64,000 nucleotides of DNA from Blastococcus sp. DSM 46786 (lineage in GTDB: Bacteria; Actinomycetota; Actinomycetes; Mycobacteriales; Geodermatophilaceae). Made by a program: the position numbers and the translations under genes. The stretch is from the NCBI RefSeq assembly GCF_900109665.1, contig NZ_FOAO01000018.1:1-64000 (forward strand). Reading direction: 5' to 3'. Positions 7,863 through 16,715 of this stretch are shown piece after piece (position 1 is the first letter of the stretch; every line of letters begins with the position of its first letter). The notes below the pieces were generated by a model that was not told where the DNA came from, made no database searches, and worked only from the letters and a program-made list of their open reading frames with translations.

Positions 7863-9272
7863 TCACACCACGGTCAGCGGCAGGAGCTTCCGCAACCCGG
7901 CGTTCTCCGCCGGGTCCAGCACCGAGTGCTGGGCGCAGGCGGGCACCAGCTGCCCGGTCTCGGGGTGCGCCATCGAGTAGGTGCACGCCGCCAGCCGCTC
8001 CTGGGTGGCCCGCAGCTGCGGGTCCTCGGCCTCGATCCCCTGCTGCAACAGCTCCCAGGCCGGCCCGACGTCGGCGGCGTCCATGAAGCTGTGCACCTCG
8101 AAGGTCATCAGCCCCAGGCGACCGGCGCGGGCGCCGCGGACGACCGCCCGCAGCCCGCCGGTGCGACGCAGCAGGCTGCGCGCCCAGCGGAGCGCCGTGC
8201 GCAGGTCGCCGGGGTGGTGCCGCGCGGCCCGCAGCACCTTGACCACCAGCACCGCCGGTGGCGTGTTGCTGAAGGCGATCCCGCCGTAGTGGGCGAAGAA
8301 GGCGTCCCGCGCGGCGGTCTCGGCCGCGACGTCCGGGTCGACGACGGGGTGCCAGCGGCCGTCGAGGAGGAGACCGAAGGCCACCCGGTTGCACCGGGGA
8401 TCGCCGAACTCGACGCCCTCGTGCGCGATCCGCTGACCCATGCCTTGCTCCAGCTCGGCCCAGACGGCGTCGGCGTCGACGGCGGTGTAGGACTCCTTCC
8501 AGCGTCGCTCGTCGCCGACGTGCGCGGCCGGCTGGAAGCTCATCATCGAGTAGCCCATGCCGACCACCGCGCGCACCGTGGCCGCCACCTGACTCAGGTT
8601 CGCCGGGGTGACGGTCATGTTGTGCGCCAGGTAGTACCGCAGCCCGGTCTCGGCGCGCAGGTCGCGGAACATCTGCACGAACCGTTCGCGGAACGGGTTG
8701 AGCTCGGCCTCGGTGCGCGGCCGCACCGCGCCCCGGCGGCCGCGCATGAGCGAGTCGAAGTGGGCCGCGAAGCTGACCCGGTCGAACCTGGGCTTCCCGT
8801 CCGGGCCGGTCACGAGGGCCCGCAGGTACTCGGGCTCGAAGTCACCGTGCGTCATCGACATCGGCGAGCGCCCGGCGTCCCGCATCGCCTGCAGCGCGGC
8901 GGCGTGGTCGTCCGGGGAGAGCAGGGTCACCTCGCCGCCGATGAGCTGGGCGTGGGCGTAGGGCCCGCGCCGCTCGCGCAGGTAGGCCATCTGCCGGCCG
9001 ACCTCATGCAGGGTGTGCCCGCCGTCGATGCGCACCTTGTTGGCGTCGGCCGAGTGGTAGCAGGGCGTGCAGGTGAGGTTGCACTTGGGGAAGACGCCGT
9101 GCGTGCCCTCGCAGCCGACCGCGTGCCGGCCCAGGCTCTGCGCCGGCGTGCGCACGTGGTCCGGCAGCGCCGCCCACCGCTCGGCGAGTGCACGCTCGGT
9201 CTCCGGGTGCACCGGCCGGGTGCGTTCCCGCAGGCCGTGCCACCGTGCGCGCAGTCCGTGGCGCCGTCCCAT
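7863..9272 (-). CDS. Radical SAM protein of unknown substrate
   Basis: 469 aa. The [4Fe-4S]/SAM motif CxxxCxxC is C64-N-L-T-C68-T-P-C71, preceded by 'GVFPK' and followed by 'YHSADANK'. A glycine-rich SAM-contacting strand 'LIGGEVTLL' follows near 107. Further Cys occur late ('DPRCNR', 'AACTYS', 'VPACAQH') and could hold an auxiliary cluster or substrate, but no SPASM spacing is obvious. I chose the ATG at 9272 because GGGAGG precedes it; a longer reading to 9332 has no ribosome site. It is downstream of the PYROXD2-like gene on the same strand (88-base gap). Activity cannot be assigned. Confidence 0.8.
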   Translation of the reverse strand: MGRRHGLRARWHGLRERTRPVHPETERALAERWAALPDHVRTPAQSLGRHAVGCEGTHGVFPKCNLTCTPCYHSADANKVRIDGGHTLHEVGRQMAYLRERRGPYAHAQLIGGEVTLLSPDDHAAALQAMRDAGRSPMSMTHGDFEPEYLRALVTGPDGKPRFDRVSFAAHFDSLMRGRRGAVRPRTEAELNPFRERFVQMFRDLRAETGLRYYLAHNMTVTPANLSQVAATVRAVVGMGYSMMSFQPAAHVGDERRWKESYTAVDADAVWAELEQGMGQRIAHEGVEFGDPRCNRVAFGLLLDGRWHPVVDPDVAAETAARDAFFAHYGGIAFSNTPPAVLVVKVLRAARHHPGDLRTALRWARSLLRRTGGLRAVVRGARAGRLGLMTFEVHSFMDAADVGPAWELLQQGIEAEDPQLRATQERLAACTYSMAHPETGQLVPACAQHSVLDPAENAGLRKLLPLTVV

Positions 9273-9360
9273 GCTGCCTCCCGAGCTTTCGCGGTGCGGC
9301 GCGCGGGCGCGCCGTCCCCCCGACGCTCCCATCCCGATCGGTCGTGCGCCACCGACCGCC

Positions 9361-10902
9361 TCAGCCCAGGTCGCGCAGCACCGCCCGCGCGGCCGACCGG
9401 CCGCTCGTCCCGGCGATGCCGCCCACCGGCGCGGTCCCGGCCCCCGCGACGACCAGGCCGCGGACCGGCGTCCGGTGCCGGGCCAGCGCGCGGGTCGGCC
9501 GGAACGGGCCGAGCTGGTCGGGGTTCAGGTCGCCGTACATGGGGTGGGCCCCCGGCCAGCGCAGGTCGGCCGCCATCTGCTCCGGGGTGCACACCGCGCG
9601 CCCGGTGATCGAGGCGGTGAACCCGGGCGCCCGGGCTTCCACGGTCGCGATCATGCGGTCGGCGAACTCGTCGGCGACGGCGGCCCACCCCCCGCGCACC
9701 CGGTACGGCGCGCACGGGCAGGCCAGGTAGACGGTGTGCCGGCCGGGCGGGGCCAGCGTGTCGTCGATCGCGCTGGGGGTGAACGCGTAGGTGGGCACCG
9801 GGTCGTCGGGCAGGTACCGGGCCCCGGCCGCGGCGAACCCGTCGGCGAGGGAGTCGAGGCCGTCCACGAACGACTGCAGCCCGTTCCAGTCCCCCGGGCG
9901 GGCTTGCGGGTAGGCCGGCAGGGCGGTGGTCGCGACGTGCACCAGCATCTGGACGGCGTTGCTCCGGGTGGTGCTGCGCAGCCGGTCGGCCTCCGGCCCG
10001 TCCAGCGGGGGGTCGAGCAGGTCGAGCAGCGCCGTCCGGGGATCGAGGGCGGTGAGGACGGCGTCGGCGGGCAGCCGCTCGCCCGACTCGAGCTCCACCC
10101 CGGTGGCGCGGTCGCCCTGCCGGGTGATCCGCGCGACCGCCGCGCCGGTGCGCCAGGCCCCGCCCAGTGCCGCCAGGCGAGCGGCGAGCGCGTCGGTCAG
10201 CCCCTGCGCCCCGCCGACGGCGTGCCACTGGCCGACCTGGTGGTAGAAGGCCTGCCACATCGCGAAGGTGGCGCTGCCGGGGGCGTCCGGCGCCGCGGAG
10301 GCGTGCGCGGCGAAAGCCGAGACGGGCGCACGGACCAGGTCGGAGGCGAACCGCTGTTCCAGGAGCTTCCCGTACGGGGAGAGCAGCAGCTGCGCCAGAC
10401 CGAGCGGGCCACCGTTGCGGGCCAGGGCCTGCAGCCCCGCGAGCGCCCGGCCGGGCAGCCGGGACGGCCGGCCGTCCAGCGCCCCTCGCATCGCGGTGAC
10501 CACCGGCATGGCCTCGCGCATCCAGGCGGCGTACCGGCGGGCCTCGTCCCGGTCGGCCTCGGCGATGGAGTCGACGGTCGCGCCGACGTCCCGGAAGAAC
10601 CGCACGATCGGCCCGTCCCGGAAGACCGCCACCGAGAACGGGTCCATCTCGCGGTACTCCAGCCCGGCCCCGGCCAGGTCGAGCTCCTCGATGATCCCGG
10701 TGGCTTGGATGATGTTGTGCGCCACGGAGTGGATGTCGAAGCGGTGCCCCGGGAGGACCTCCTCGGTCCGCGCGCCACCGCCGAGCCGGTCGGACTGCTC
10801 CAGCACGAGCACGTCGGCACCGCCCCGCGCGAGGTAGCAGGCCGCGACCAGCCCGTTGTGCCCACCGCCGACGACGAGGACGCGGGCGGCTCGGCGCGTC
10901 AT
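9361..10902 (-). CDS. NAD(P)/FAD-dependent oxidoreductase, PYROXD2/phytoene-desaturase-like
   Basis: 513 aa. The N-terminal dinucleotide motif is 'VLVVGGGHNGLVAACYLARGG' (about 8-28), followed by the second FAD contact 'DRLGGGARTEE'. The C-terminal FAD motif region has 'VVAGAGTAPVGGIAGTSG'. Overall it resembles PYROXD2-type members of the CrtI family more than true phytoene desaturases. No carotenoid synthase genes are nearby, so a carotenoid role is not supported. The downstream neighbour is a radical SAM gene, upstream a VKOR-like protein gene, all on the minus strand. Confidence 0.83.
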   Translation of the reverse strand: MTRRAARVLVVGGGHNGLVAACYLARGGADVLVLEQSDRLGGGARTEEVLPGHRFDIHSVAHNIIQATGIIEELDLAGAGLEYREMDPFSVAVFRDGPIVRFFRDVGATVDSIAEADRDEARRYAAWMREAMPVVTAMRGALDGRPSRLPGRALAGLQALARNGGPLGLAQLLLSPYGKLLEQRFASDLVRAPVSAFAAHASAAPDAPGSATFAMWQAFYHQVGQWHAVGGAQGLTDALAARLAALGGAWRTGAAVARITRQGDRATGVELESGERLPADAVLTALDPRTALLDLLDPPLDGPEADRLRSTTRSNAVQMLVHVATTALPAYPQARPGDWNGLQSFVDGLDSLADGFAAAGARYLPDDPVPTYAFTPSAIDDTLAPPGRHTVYLACPCAPYRVRGGWAAVADEFADRMIATVEARAPGFTASITGRAVCTPEQMAADLRWPGAHPMYGDLNPDQLGPFRPTRALARHRTPVRGLVVAGAGTAPVGGIAGTSGRSAARAVLRDLG

Positions 10903-10936
10903 CTATCCGCGCCTCCGGCCGGCCGCAGGGTCGTGC

Positions 10937-11473
10937 TCAACGCCTGCGCAGATTTCGCCACGCCCGGCGTGCCTCGGGCAGCGCGAGGGCGAGCGAGACG
11001 CCGGAGATCGCGGTGGCGGCCTGGCACCAGGCGCACAGCGCCTTGTTCTCCTGCCACTCCTCCCCGGCGAGCTTGATGTCGACGGCGACGTCGGAGGCCA
11101 CCTTCGCGGCCATCAGCAGCGGCAGGAACGGCCTATGCCGGGGTCGGTCCGGGCCCCCGGCACCGGCCACCCAGGCCGTCAACGCGTAGGTGACGATCAT
11201 GATGAGCCCGTCGGGCGTCGAGGCACGCGTGTAGGCGTACTCCGCGGCGTCGACCTCGTCGGAGTCGAACGGGCCGACCGGCGGATCGGGCAGGTGCTTG
11301 AGGATGCCCGTCTGGTAGGCGCCCACGACCTGGCCGATGGTCACGCCGGCCAGTGAGAGGCCGACCAGCCAGCGGCGCCGGCGCAGGTCCGGGTCGGATG
11401 CGGTGCGGAGGTACCGCGACAGCTGGGAGGGGCTCGGGTCGCTGCCGCCGTAGCGGGGGTCCGGAGCGTTCAT
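10937..11473 (-). CDS. VKOR-like membrane protein with CxxC
   Basis: 178 aa. Hydrophobic segments lie near 36-55, 85-105, 120-135 and 150-168. A single CxxC motif, 'ALCAWCQAATAISG', sits just before the last segment, as in the vitamin K epoxide reductase/DsbB-like active site. Other paired Cys of canonical VKOR are missing, so electron relay would need a partner. Its ATG overlaps the stop of the short SDR fragment upstream (ATGA). The family assignment is tentative. Confidence 0.6.
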   Translation of the reverse strand: MNAPDPRYGGSDPSPSQLSRYLRTASDPDLRRRRWLVGLSLAGVTIGQVVGAYQTGILKHLPDPPVGPFDSDEVDAAEYAYTRASTPDGLIMIVTYALTAWVAGAGGPDRPRHRPFLPLLMAAKVASDVAVDIKLAGEEWQENKALCAWCQAATAISGVSLALALPEARRAWRNLRRR

Positions 11474-11676
11474 CGGTGCGTGTTCGTCACGACGCCGCGC
11501 ACGCGGTGGTCGCCCTCGGCAGCCTCGTCGGCGAGGTACCGCAGCCCCTCCTCACCGCGCGCGGCGGCGACGACCCGCGCGCCGGCGGCCGAGGCGGCGA
11601 GGACGGTCGCCCGGCCGATGCCGCTCGACGCGCCCATCACCACGATCACCTGCTGATCGAGCTGCTCGTGTCTCAT
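11470..11676 (-). pseudogene. Truncated short-chain dehydrogenase (N-terminal Rossmann fragment)
   Basis: 68 codons encode 'VIVVMGASSGIGRATV' (the TGxxxGxG NAD(P) motif with M for T) and the next beta-alpha unit, ending after 'RVRGVVTNTHR'. Classical SDRs are about 250 aa and need the NAG, Ser and YxxxK parts, none of which are present. The reading frame stops within the first 70 residues, so it cannot be an enzyme. The stop overlaps the VKOR-like start by ATGA, so the remnant may act as a translated leader. A candidate SigB-like promoter lies about 30 bases upstream. Confidence 0.7.
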
Positions 11677-11715
11677 CTCGAGAGTTCCTTCTCCGTGCCG
11701 GCAGACCGACGTGCC

Positions 11716-11740
11716 CTACCCGCTCGCGAAGGCGGGACAC
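11716..11740 (-). promoter_or_regulatory. Possible SigB-type (general stress) promoter
   Basis: Reading the minus strand: GTGT, 15-base spacer, GGGTAG. This roughly fits the actinobacterial GNNT-N14-16-GGGTAY pattern, with G instead of a final pyrimidine. It is about 40 bases before the start of the truncated SDR/VKOR-like unit. The match is weak and unverified. Confidence 0.3.
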
Positions 11741-11812
11741 ACCTCGCGGCTGCGTCCCGCGCGGTCGGGTCCTGCGGCACACCCCTGCGAGCGCCCGACG
11801 ACGGCCTGGCCG

Positions 11813-14371
11813 TCAGCCTGCCGGCACGTCCGCCGGCACGTCCGGCGGAACGTCCGGCGGCAGCCGGTTCGGTCCGGCGTGCGGCGGGCGGGGTCGGTCC
11901 TGCGGGTGCAGCTGCAGTGCGATGAGAGCGACGTCGTCACCCGGGTCGGCCGGCAGCATCCGGGCCAGCACGACGTCGCAGAGCTGGTCGAGATCACGGC
12001 CGGCGTGCTCGGAGAGCGTCGACTGCAAGCGCGCGAGACCGGCGTCGAGGTCGGTGTCGCGTCGCTCCACCAGCCCGTCGGTGTAGAGCAGCACGACGCT
12101 GCCCCATGGCAAGGTCACCTCGGACTCGTGGCGCGGCGCGTCGGGGCGGACGCCGAGCAGCAGGTCGGGGCGGCCGCCGTCGAGCACCTGGACGCACCCG
12201 TCGGGGGTGATGGCCATCGGCGGTGGATGCCCGGCGTTGGACCAGCGCAGCCGCGCCACCCCCGCCGCCTGCTCCTCGTCGGTCCGCTCCAGGCGGGCCA
12301 CCACCGCGGTCGCCAGGATCTGCGACTGCAGCGTCTGCATCACCTGTTCGACCTGGCCGAGGACCGCGGCCGGCCCCTCGGATCCACGGGCGGCCAGCGT
12401 CCGCACGATGGTCCGCACCTGGCCCATCGCCGCGGCGGCCTGCACGTCGTGCCCCACCACGTCGCCGATGACCAGCACCGTGGCACCCGTGGGCTGCACG
12501 AACGCGTCGTACCAGTCCCCGCCGACCTCGGCGGCCTCACCGGCAGGAACGTAGCGGACGACGATCTGCACGTGGTCCGGCTCGGGTGGCGGGGTCAGCA
12601 GGGACCGCTGGAAGCCCTCCGCGAGGCCGCGCTGCTGCCGGTACAGGCGGGCGTTGTCCAGCACCACCCCGGCGCGGGCAGCGACGTGGCGGGCGGTGAC
12701 CAGGTCCTCCGGCAGGAGAGGCCCGCGGTCGAGGCCGGTGCACAGCGTCAGCACCCCGACGGGGCCGTTCCGGCCGGTGAGCGGCAGCACCGCGATCGAC
12801 TCCGGTGCCAGATCGACCACGAGGTCCTGCGCCGGGCCGGGCTGCAACTTCTCCCGCACCTGGGCGGCGGCGTCCCGGGTGAGCACCTGCAGCTGCCCGG
12901 TCCGGATGGCGCGCACGACGAGCGAGTCCTCCCGCAGCGCACCCGGTCGCGCCTGCGCGTAGGCCTCCACGGCCTCGCGGAGCCGCGGATCGTGGTGCCA
13001 GGAGGCGGCGGTGCGCAGGGCGCGGCGGTCGCCGCCGGCCTCCTCGTCGTGGACGAGCGTGACGATGCCCCAGTCGGCGAGCCCGGGAACGACCAGCCGG
13101 GTCAACCGGCGCGCCGCCTCGTCGGCGTCCAGCGTCGCCGACAGCTCCGCGGTGATGCGGGAGAGCAGCCGCTCACGTCCAGCGGCCCGGGCCGTGAGCT
13201 CCTGGGCGCGCCGGCGGGCGGTGATGTCCAGGAAGTACAGCGCCACCCCGTCGGCGCTGGGGACGGCACGGACCTCGACCCAGACATCGAGAGGCCGGGG
13301 GTAGAAGGCTTCGAAGACCACCGGCTGGCCGGTCTCGGCGGCGCGACGGAAGTTGGACTCGAACTCGCTGCCGACCGTGGCCGGGAACGTCTCCCAGAGC
13401 GTGCGCCCGAGCAACCGCGCGCGTGACATGCCGGTGATCCGCTCGGCCTCGGCGTTGACGTGGGTCATCACCCAGCCGGGGTCCATCGCGACGAAGCCGA
13501 CCGCCATCGACTCCACCAGGTGCGCGAGACGGTCCTGAGCATGCCGGCGGACGGAGATGTCCCACGCCGCGCCGAGCAGGCGGACCGCCGTACCGGCTTC
13601 GCCGGCCAGGGCCCGCCCGCGGGCGGCGACCCACCGCTGCTCGCCGTCCGGGAGGACCACCCTGTACTCCGCGGCGTATTCGCCCGCCGTCTCGATCGCC
13701 CGGTCCAGCAGTGCTCCGACCCGGTCGACGTCGTCGGGGTGCAGCCGGGCGTTGAACGCCTCGATGCTGCCGTCGAAGGTGACAGCGTCGTAACCGAACA
13801 GCTCGTTCAACCGGTCGTCCCAGCTCAGCGTCCCGGTCACCAGGTCCCAGTCGAACGTGCCGATCCCGGCTGCGTCGATCGCCAGGGTCAGCAAGTTCCA
13901 CGCGGTGGCCGGCGACTGCAGCGCGCCGCCGCTCACGAGCACTGCCGGCCCCTGGTCGCGCTCGACCGCACTCCGGGCCATGACCGCCGCCAGCACTGCA
14001 GCGTGCCGACGACGGCCGACGGCAGCCGCCCGGAGCACCTGGAGCCGCTCGAGCAGGTCCGGTTCCCCGGCCTCGGCGACGAGCAACCCCAGCGGCACAC
14101 CAGGAGAGAAGGACACCTGCCGGCGCAGCTCCGCCGGGCGGTCGGTGAGCACTGCGATCTCCGCTTCGGGGTGGAGCCGGTGCACGCGCTGCGCCGTGGC
14201 GGTGGCGGCGTCCACTCCTGACCCGAGGACGACCAGGTCGACCGGCCCGATCAGGCACTCGGGAAGGGCGCCCGCGTCGACGAGCTCCATCCCGACGAGC
14301 GGAGCCAGGACGGCGATCTCAGCCGGGGAGCCGTCGACGAGCAGGCAGCGCCCCGTCTCCGCAGCGGTCAC
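11813..14371 (-). CDS. Multi-sensor PP2C/SpoIIE-family protein phosphatase
   Basis: 852 aa. In order: a degenerate receiver-like N-terminal domain (1-120), a PAS domain with the 'LHPDD...EYRVVLPDGEQRWV' pattern (about 165-285), a second PAS (about 285-400), a GAF domain (about 400-580), and a C-terminal SpoIIE-type PP2C domain (about 600-815). The PP2C domain shows 'VGGDWYDAF', 'VIGDVVGHDVQAA', 'SNAGHPPP', 'LYTDGLVERR' and 'DDVALI'. The Asp residues needed for Mn/Mg binding are present. Such proteins dephosphorylate anti-anti-sigma factors in stress-sigma switches. No RsbV/RsbW genes are visible here. The GTG start overlaps the acyl-CoA dehydrogenase stop (GTGA). The tail ends in short PPDVP repeats. 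Confidence 0.92.
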   Translation of the reverse strand: MTAAETGRCLLVDGSPAEIAVLAPLVGMELVDAGALPECLIGPVDLVVLGSGVDAATATAQRVHRLHPEAEIAVLTDRPAELRRQVSFSPGVPLGLLVAEAGEPDLLERLQVLRAAAVGRRRHAAVLAAVMARSAVERDQGPAVLVSGGALQSPATAWNLLTLAIDAAGIGTFDWDLVTGTLSWDDRLNELFGYDAVTFDGSIEAFNARLHPDDVDRVGALLDRAIETAGEYAAEYRVVLPDGEQRWVAARGRALAGEAGTAVRLLGAAWDISVRRHAQDRLAHLVESMAVGFVAMDPGWVMTHVNAEAERITGMSRARLLGRTLWETFPATVGSEFESNFRRAAETGQPVVFEAFYPRPLDVWVEVRAVPSADGVALYFLDITARRRAQELTARAAGRERLLSRITAELSATLDADEAARRLTRLVVPGLADWGIVTLVHDEEAGGDRRALRTAASWHHDPRLREAVEAYAQARPGALREDSLVVRAIRTGQLQVLTRDAAAQVREKLQPGPAQDLVVDLAPESIAVLPLTGRNGPVGVLTLCTGLDRGPLLPEDLVTARHVAARAGVVLDNARLYRQQRGLAEGFQRSLLTPPPEPDHVQIVVRYVPAGEAAEVGGDWYDAFVQPTGATVLVIGDVVGHDVQAAAAMGQVRTIVRTLAARGSEGPAAVLGQVEQVMQTLQSQILATAVVARLERTDEEQAAGVARLRWSNAGHPPPMAITPDGCVQVLDGGRPDLLLGVRPDAPRHESEVTLPWGSVVLLYTDGLVERRDTDLDAGLARLQSTLSEHAGRDLDQLCDVVLARMLPADPGDDVALIALQLHPQDRPRPPHAGPNRLPPDVPPDVPADVPAG

Positions 14372-15537
14372 TCGCCCAGCAGCGGCAGGCCCAGCGCCGC
14401 TCGGCCGGTCCAGATGCGCAGCAGGTCGGTGGTCGGGCTCATCACGTCGGCGGCGCGGGCATCACGCAGGTGCCGCTCCAGCGGCGACCGGTCGCGGTAA
14501 CCGATGCCGCCCACCAACGTCATCGCCTCGTTCGTCACCTGCACCGCGCAGCCGGCGACCTCGGCCTTCGCGGAGGCCAGCGCGCTCAGCGCGGCGGGAC
14601 CACCGGCATCGGCCTCCTCGGCGGCCCAGTACACCAGCCGGCGGGTGCGCTCGACCTGCGCCCACAGCTCGCCGAGGCGGTGCTGCAGCAACGGCTCGGC
14701 GGCCAGCCGGCGACCCGTGTGGGCGTGCGCACGCTTCCCGAGGTGTTCGATGGCCTCGTCCAGCGATGCCTGTGCCACACCGAGATAGGTGCCCGCCATC
14801 GCCATCAGGAAGAACGGTGCAACGACCTCGAAGACGAACCAGATCTGGTCACCTTCGGCGCCCAGGAGATGATCGGCGCCGACGCGGACACCGTCGAGGC
14901 GGGCACGGCGGGAGGAATTGCCGCGCATGCCGATGCCGTCCCAGCCGTCGGTCCAGCTCAGTCCTGTCGCGTCCCCGGGGACGAGCACGCAGGAGAACTC
15001 ACCGAGCGGGGCGTCGGGGTCGGCGGCCACCGTGCTCACCACGTAGGAGTCGGCCTGCGACCCGTTGGTCACGAAGGATTTCTCCCCGTCGATGCGCAGC
15101 CCGTCGGGAGTGCGCGTCAGACGGGTCTGCGGCAGCCAGAAGTGCGCGCCCGTCCCCGGCTCGGACAACGCCAGGGTGGTCAGGTGCTCCCCGGCGACGA
15201 TGGCGTCGAGGAACTCCTTGCGCTGCCGCTCGGTCGGCTTGGCCGCGACCACGGCGGTTGCGACGCAGTGCATGCCGAAGCACAGCCCCGCCGAGGCGTC
15301 GACCCGGCCCAGCGCCTCACCGGCGGCGACCACGCCGCGCAGGCCGAGGCCGCTGCCGCCTACCTGCTGCGGAGCGGCCAGGCCACCCAGCCCGGCAGCC
15401 TGGAGCGCGGCCAGCACCTCGGCCGGCCACACCCCGGAGTCCGTCCGACCCACCAGCGGCCGGGCGACCGTCTCCGCGACCTTGCTCACCCGCGCGACCA
15501 CGTCCGCGATGCTGACCGGGGGCGCAGATGCCGTCAC
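14368..15537 (-). CDS. Acyl-CoA dehydrogenase family flavoprotein
   Basis: 389 aa. 'LALSEPGTGAHFWLPQTR' and 'GEKSFVTNGSQAD' mark the FAD-binding middle domain. The helical C-terminal half has 'LVGGIGYRDRSPLERHLRDARAAD'. At the place where many family members carry the catalytic 'YEG' Glu, the sequence reads 'MSPTTDLLRIWTGR', so the canonical base is not obvious. Dehydrogenase activity is plausible but not proven; desulfurisation-type monooxygenases share this fold. The GTG at 15537 is the most upstream sensible start. The 3' end overlaps the phosphatase start by four bases, an unusual metabolic/signalling pairing. Confidence 0.82.
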   Translation of the reverse strand: MTASAPPVSIADVVARVSKVAETVARPLVGRTDSGVWPAEVLAALQAAGLGGLAAPQQVGGSGLGLRGVVAAGEALGRVDASAGLCFGMHCVATAVVAAKPTERQRKEFLDAIVAGEHLTTLALSEPGTGAHFWLPQTRLTRTPDGLRIDGEKSFVTNGSQADSYVVSTVAADPDAPLGEFSCVLVPGDATGLSWTDGWDGIGMRGNSSRRARLDGVRVGADHLLGAEGDQIWFVFEVVAPFFLMAMAGTYLGVAQASLDEAIEHLGKRAHAHTGRRLAAEPLLQHRLGELWAQVERTRRLVYWAAEEADAGGPAALSALASAKAEVAGCAVQVTNEAMTLVGGIGYRDRSPLERHLRDARAADVMSPTTDLLRIWTGRAALGLPLLGE

Positions 15538-15753
15538 ACCGCCAGAGTCTAGATCGGCGACGACGCCGACCCGTTCAGCCCGGACCGGAAGGTGTCGATG
15601 CCACGCCCCGGCCGATCGGCCGATGCCCCCGACCGGCGGCGTCGGCGGACGGGGGCTCGCCCAGCGCAGTCGCGCCGGGCCCCGCGCCACCATCCACCGC
15701 GAATGCCACTGGACTCCGACGGCCCGCAGGCGCGGAGCCGATAGGTTCTGACC

Positions 15754-16494
15754 ATGACCGTGGTGCAGGGCGACTCGGAGGGCGGCTCCGGCTCCCAGGA
15801 GCGCCTCGGCGATGCGATGAGCCGCGTAGCGCGCCAGATCCAGGAGGAGCACGGCGACGTCGAAGCGACGCTGCAGGCCATCGCCGCCTCGGCGATCAGG
15901 ATCGTGCCGAACGCGGAGGAATGCGGCACCACCTATGTCATCGGCCGAGCGAAGGTCGAGTCCCGGGCGTGGACCAGCGACCTGCCGAAGTCGGTCGATG
16001 CCTTGCAGCAGCGACTCGGGCAGGGCCCCTGCCTCGACGCGGTGTGGGAGCAGGAGATCGTCCGGGTCGACGACGTCGCCGGTGACGAGCGGTGGCCCGA
16101 GTTCGGGCACCACGCCTCCGGCCTGGGGATCGGGAGCATGTTGTGCTTCCAGCTGTTCGTCGATGGTGACCAGCTGGGTGCGCTGAACCTGTACTCCCGG
16201 ACGCCCGGCGCGTTCGACGACGACTGCCAGGAGATCGGGTTGATGTTCGCCGCCCATGCAGCGATCGCGCTGGCCGGAGCCCAGCACGAGGAGCACCTGC
16301 GCACCGGGATGAGCAATCGCGACGTCATCGGCCAGGCCAAGGGCATCCTGATGGAGCGGCACAGGCTGACCGCCGACCAGGCGTTCGCTGTGCTGACCCG
16401 CGTCTCCCAGGACCTCAACCGGAAGCTGGTCGACATCGCCCGGGAACTCGCCAACACCGGGGCGGTGCCCGGCGGCGAACGCCGGCGGGACTGA
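15754..16494 (+). CDS. GAF and ANTAR domain RNA-binding regulator
   Basis: 246 aa. The N-terminal GAF domain (about 20-165) includes 'LGQGPCLDAVWEQEIVRVDD' and 'GIGSMLCFQLFVDGDQLGALNLYS', the form common in actinobacterial GAF-ANTAR proteins. The C-terminal ANTAR domain (about 180-232) has 'RDVIGQAKGILMERHRLTADQAF' with the conserved Ala/Lys/Gly/Leu pattern. ANTAR domains bind paired RNA hairpins to prevent termination. It is transcribed away from the acyl-CoA dehydrogenase/phosphatase pair across about 220 bases. Confidence 0.92.
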   Translation: MTVVQGDSEGGSGSQERLGDAMSRVARQIQEEHGDVEATLQAIAASAIRIVPNAEECGTTYVIGRAKVESRAWTSDLPKSVDALQQRLGQGPCLDAVWEQEIVRVDDVAGDERWPEFGHHASGLGIGSMLCFQLFVDGDQLGALNLYSRTPGAFDDDCQEIGLMFAAHAAIALAGAQHEEHLRTGMSNRDVIGQAKGILMERHRLTADQAFAVLTRVSQDLNRKLVDIARELANTGAVPGGERRRD

Positions 16495-16715
16495 GCTGGC
16501 CTCCGCCGTGCGCCGTGTAGGTCGACGGTGACCCCGGAGCCTCACCGCGCGGGCGCGTCCTGCGCGGTGTGCGAGTCGGCGTGAGCCGGCCTGCGCGCGG
16601 TTGCCTGTGCCCACGCGCGAGTCCCTCGAGCCACGCGGTACAGGACGGGTGGCCGGCTGCTGGTAATTCGCATCACCGGCTCGTCAGTGGTTGCGGCAGC
16701 ACGGCATCACGGCCG

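Noticed and set aside
9361-10902. Carotenoid phytoene desaturase (crtI)
   Set aside because: No crtB or other carotenoid genes nearby and the motifs fit the PYROXD2-like branch better.
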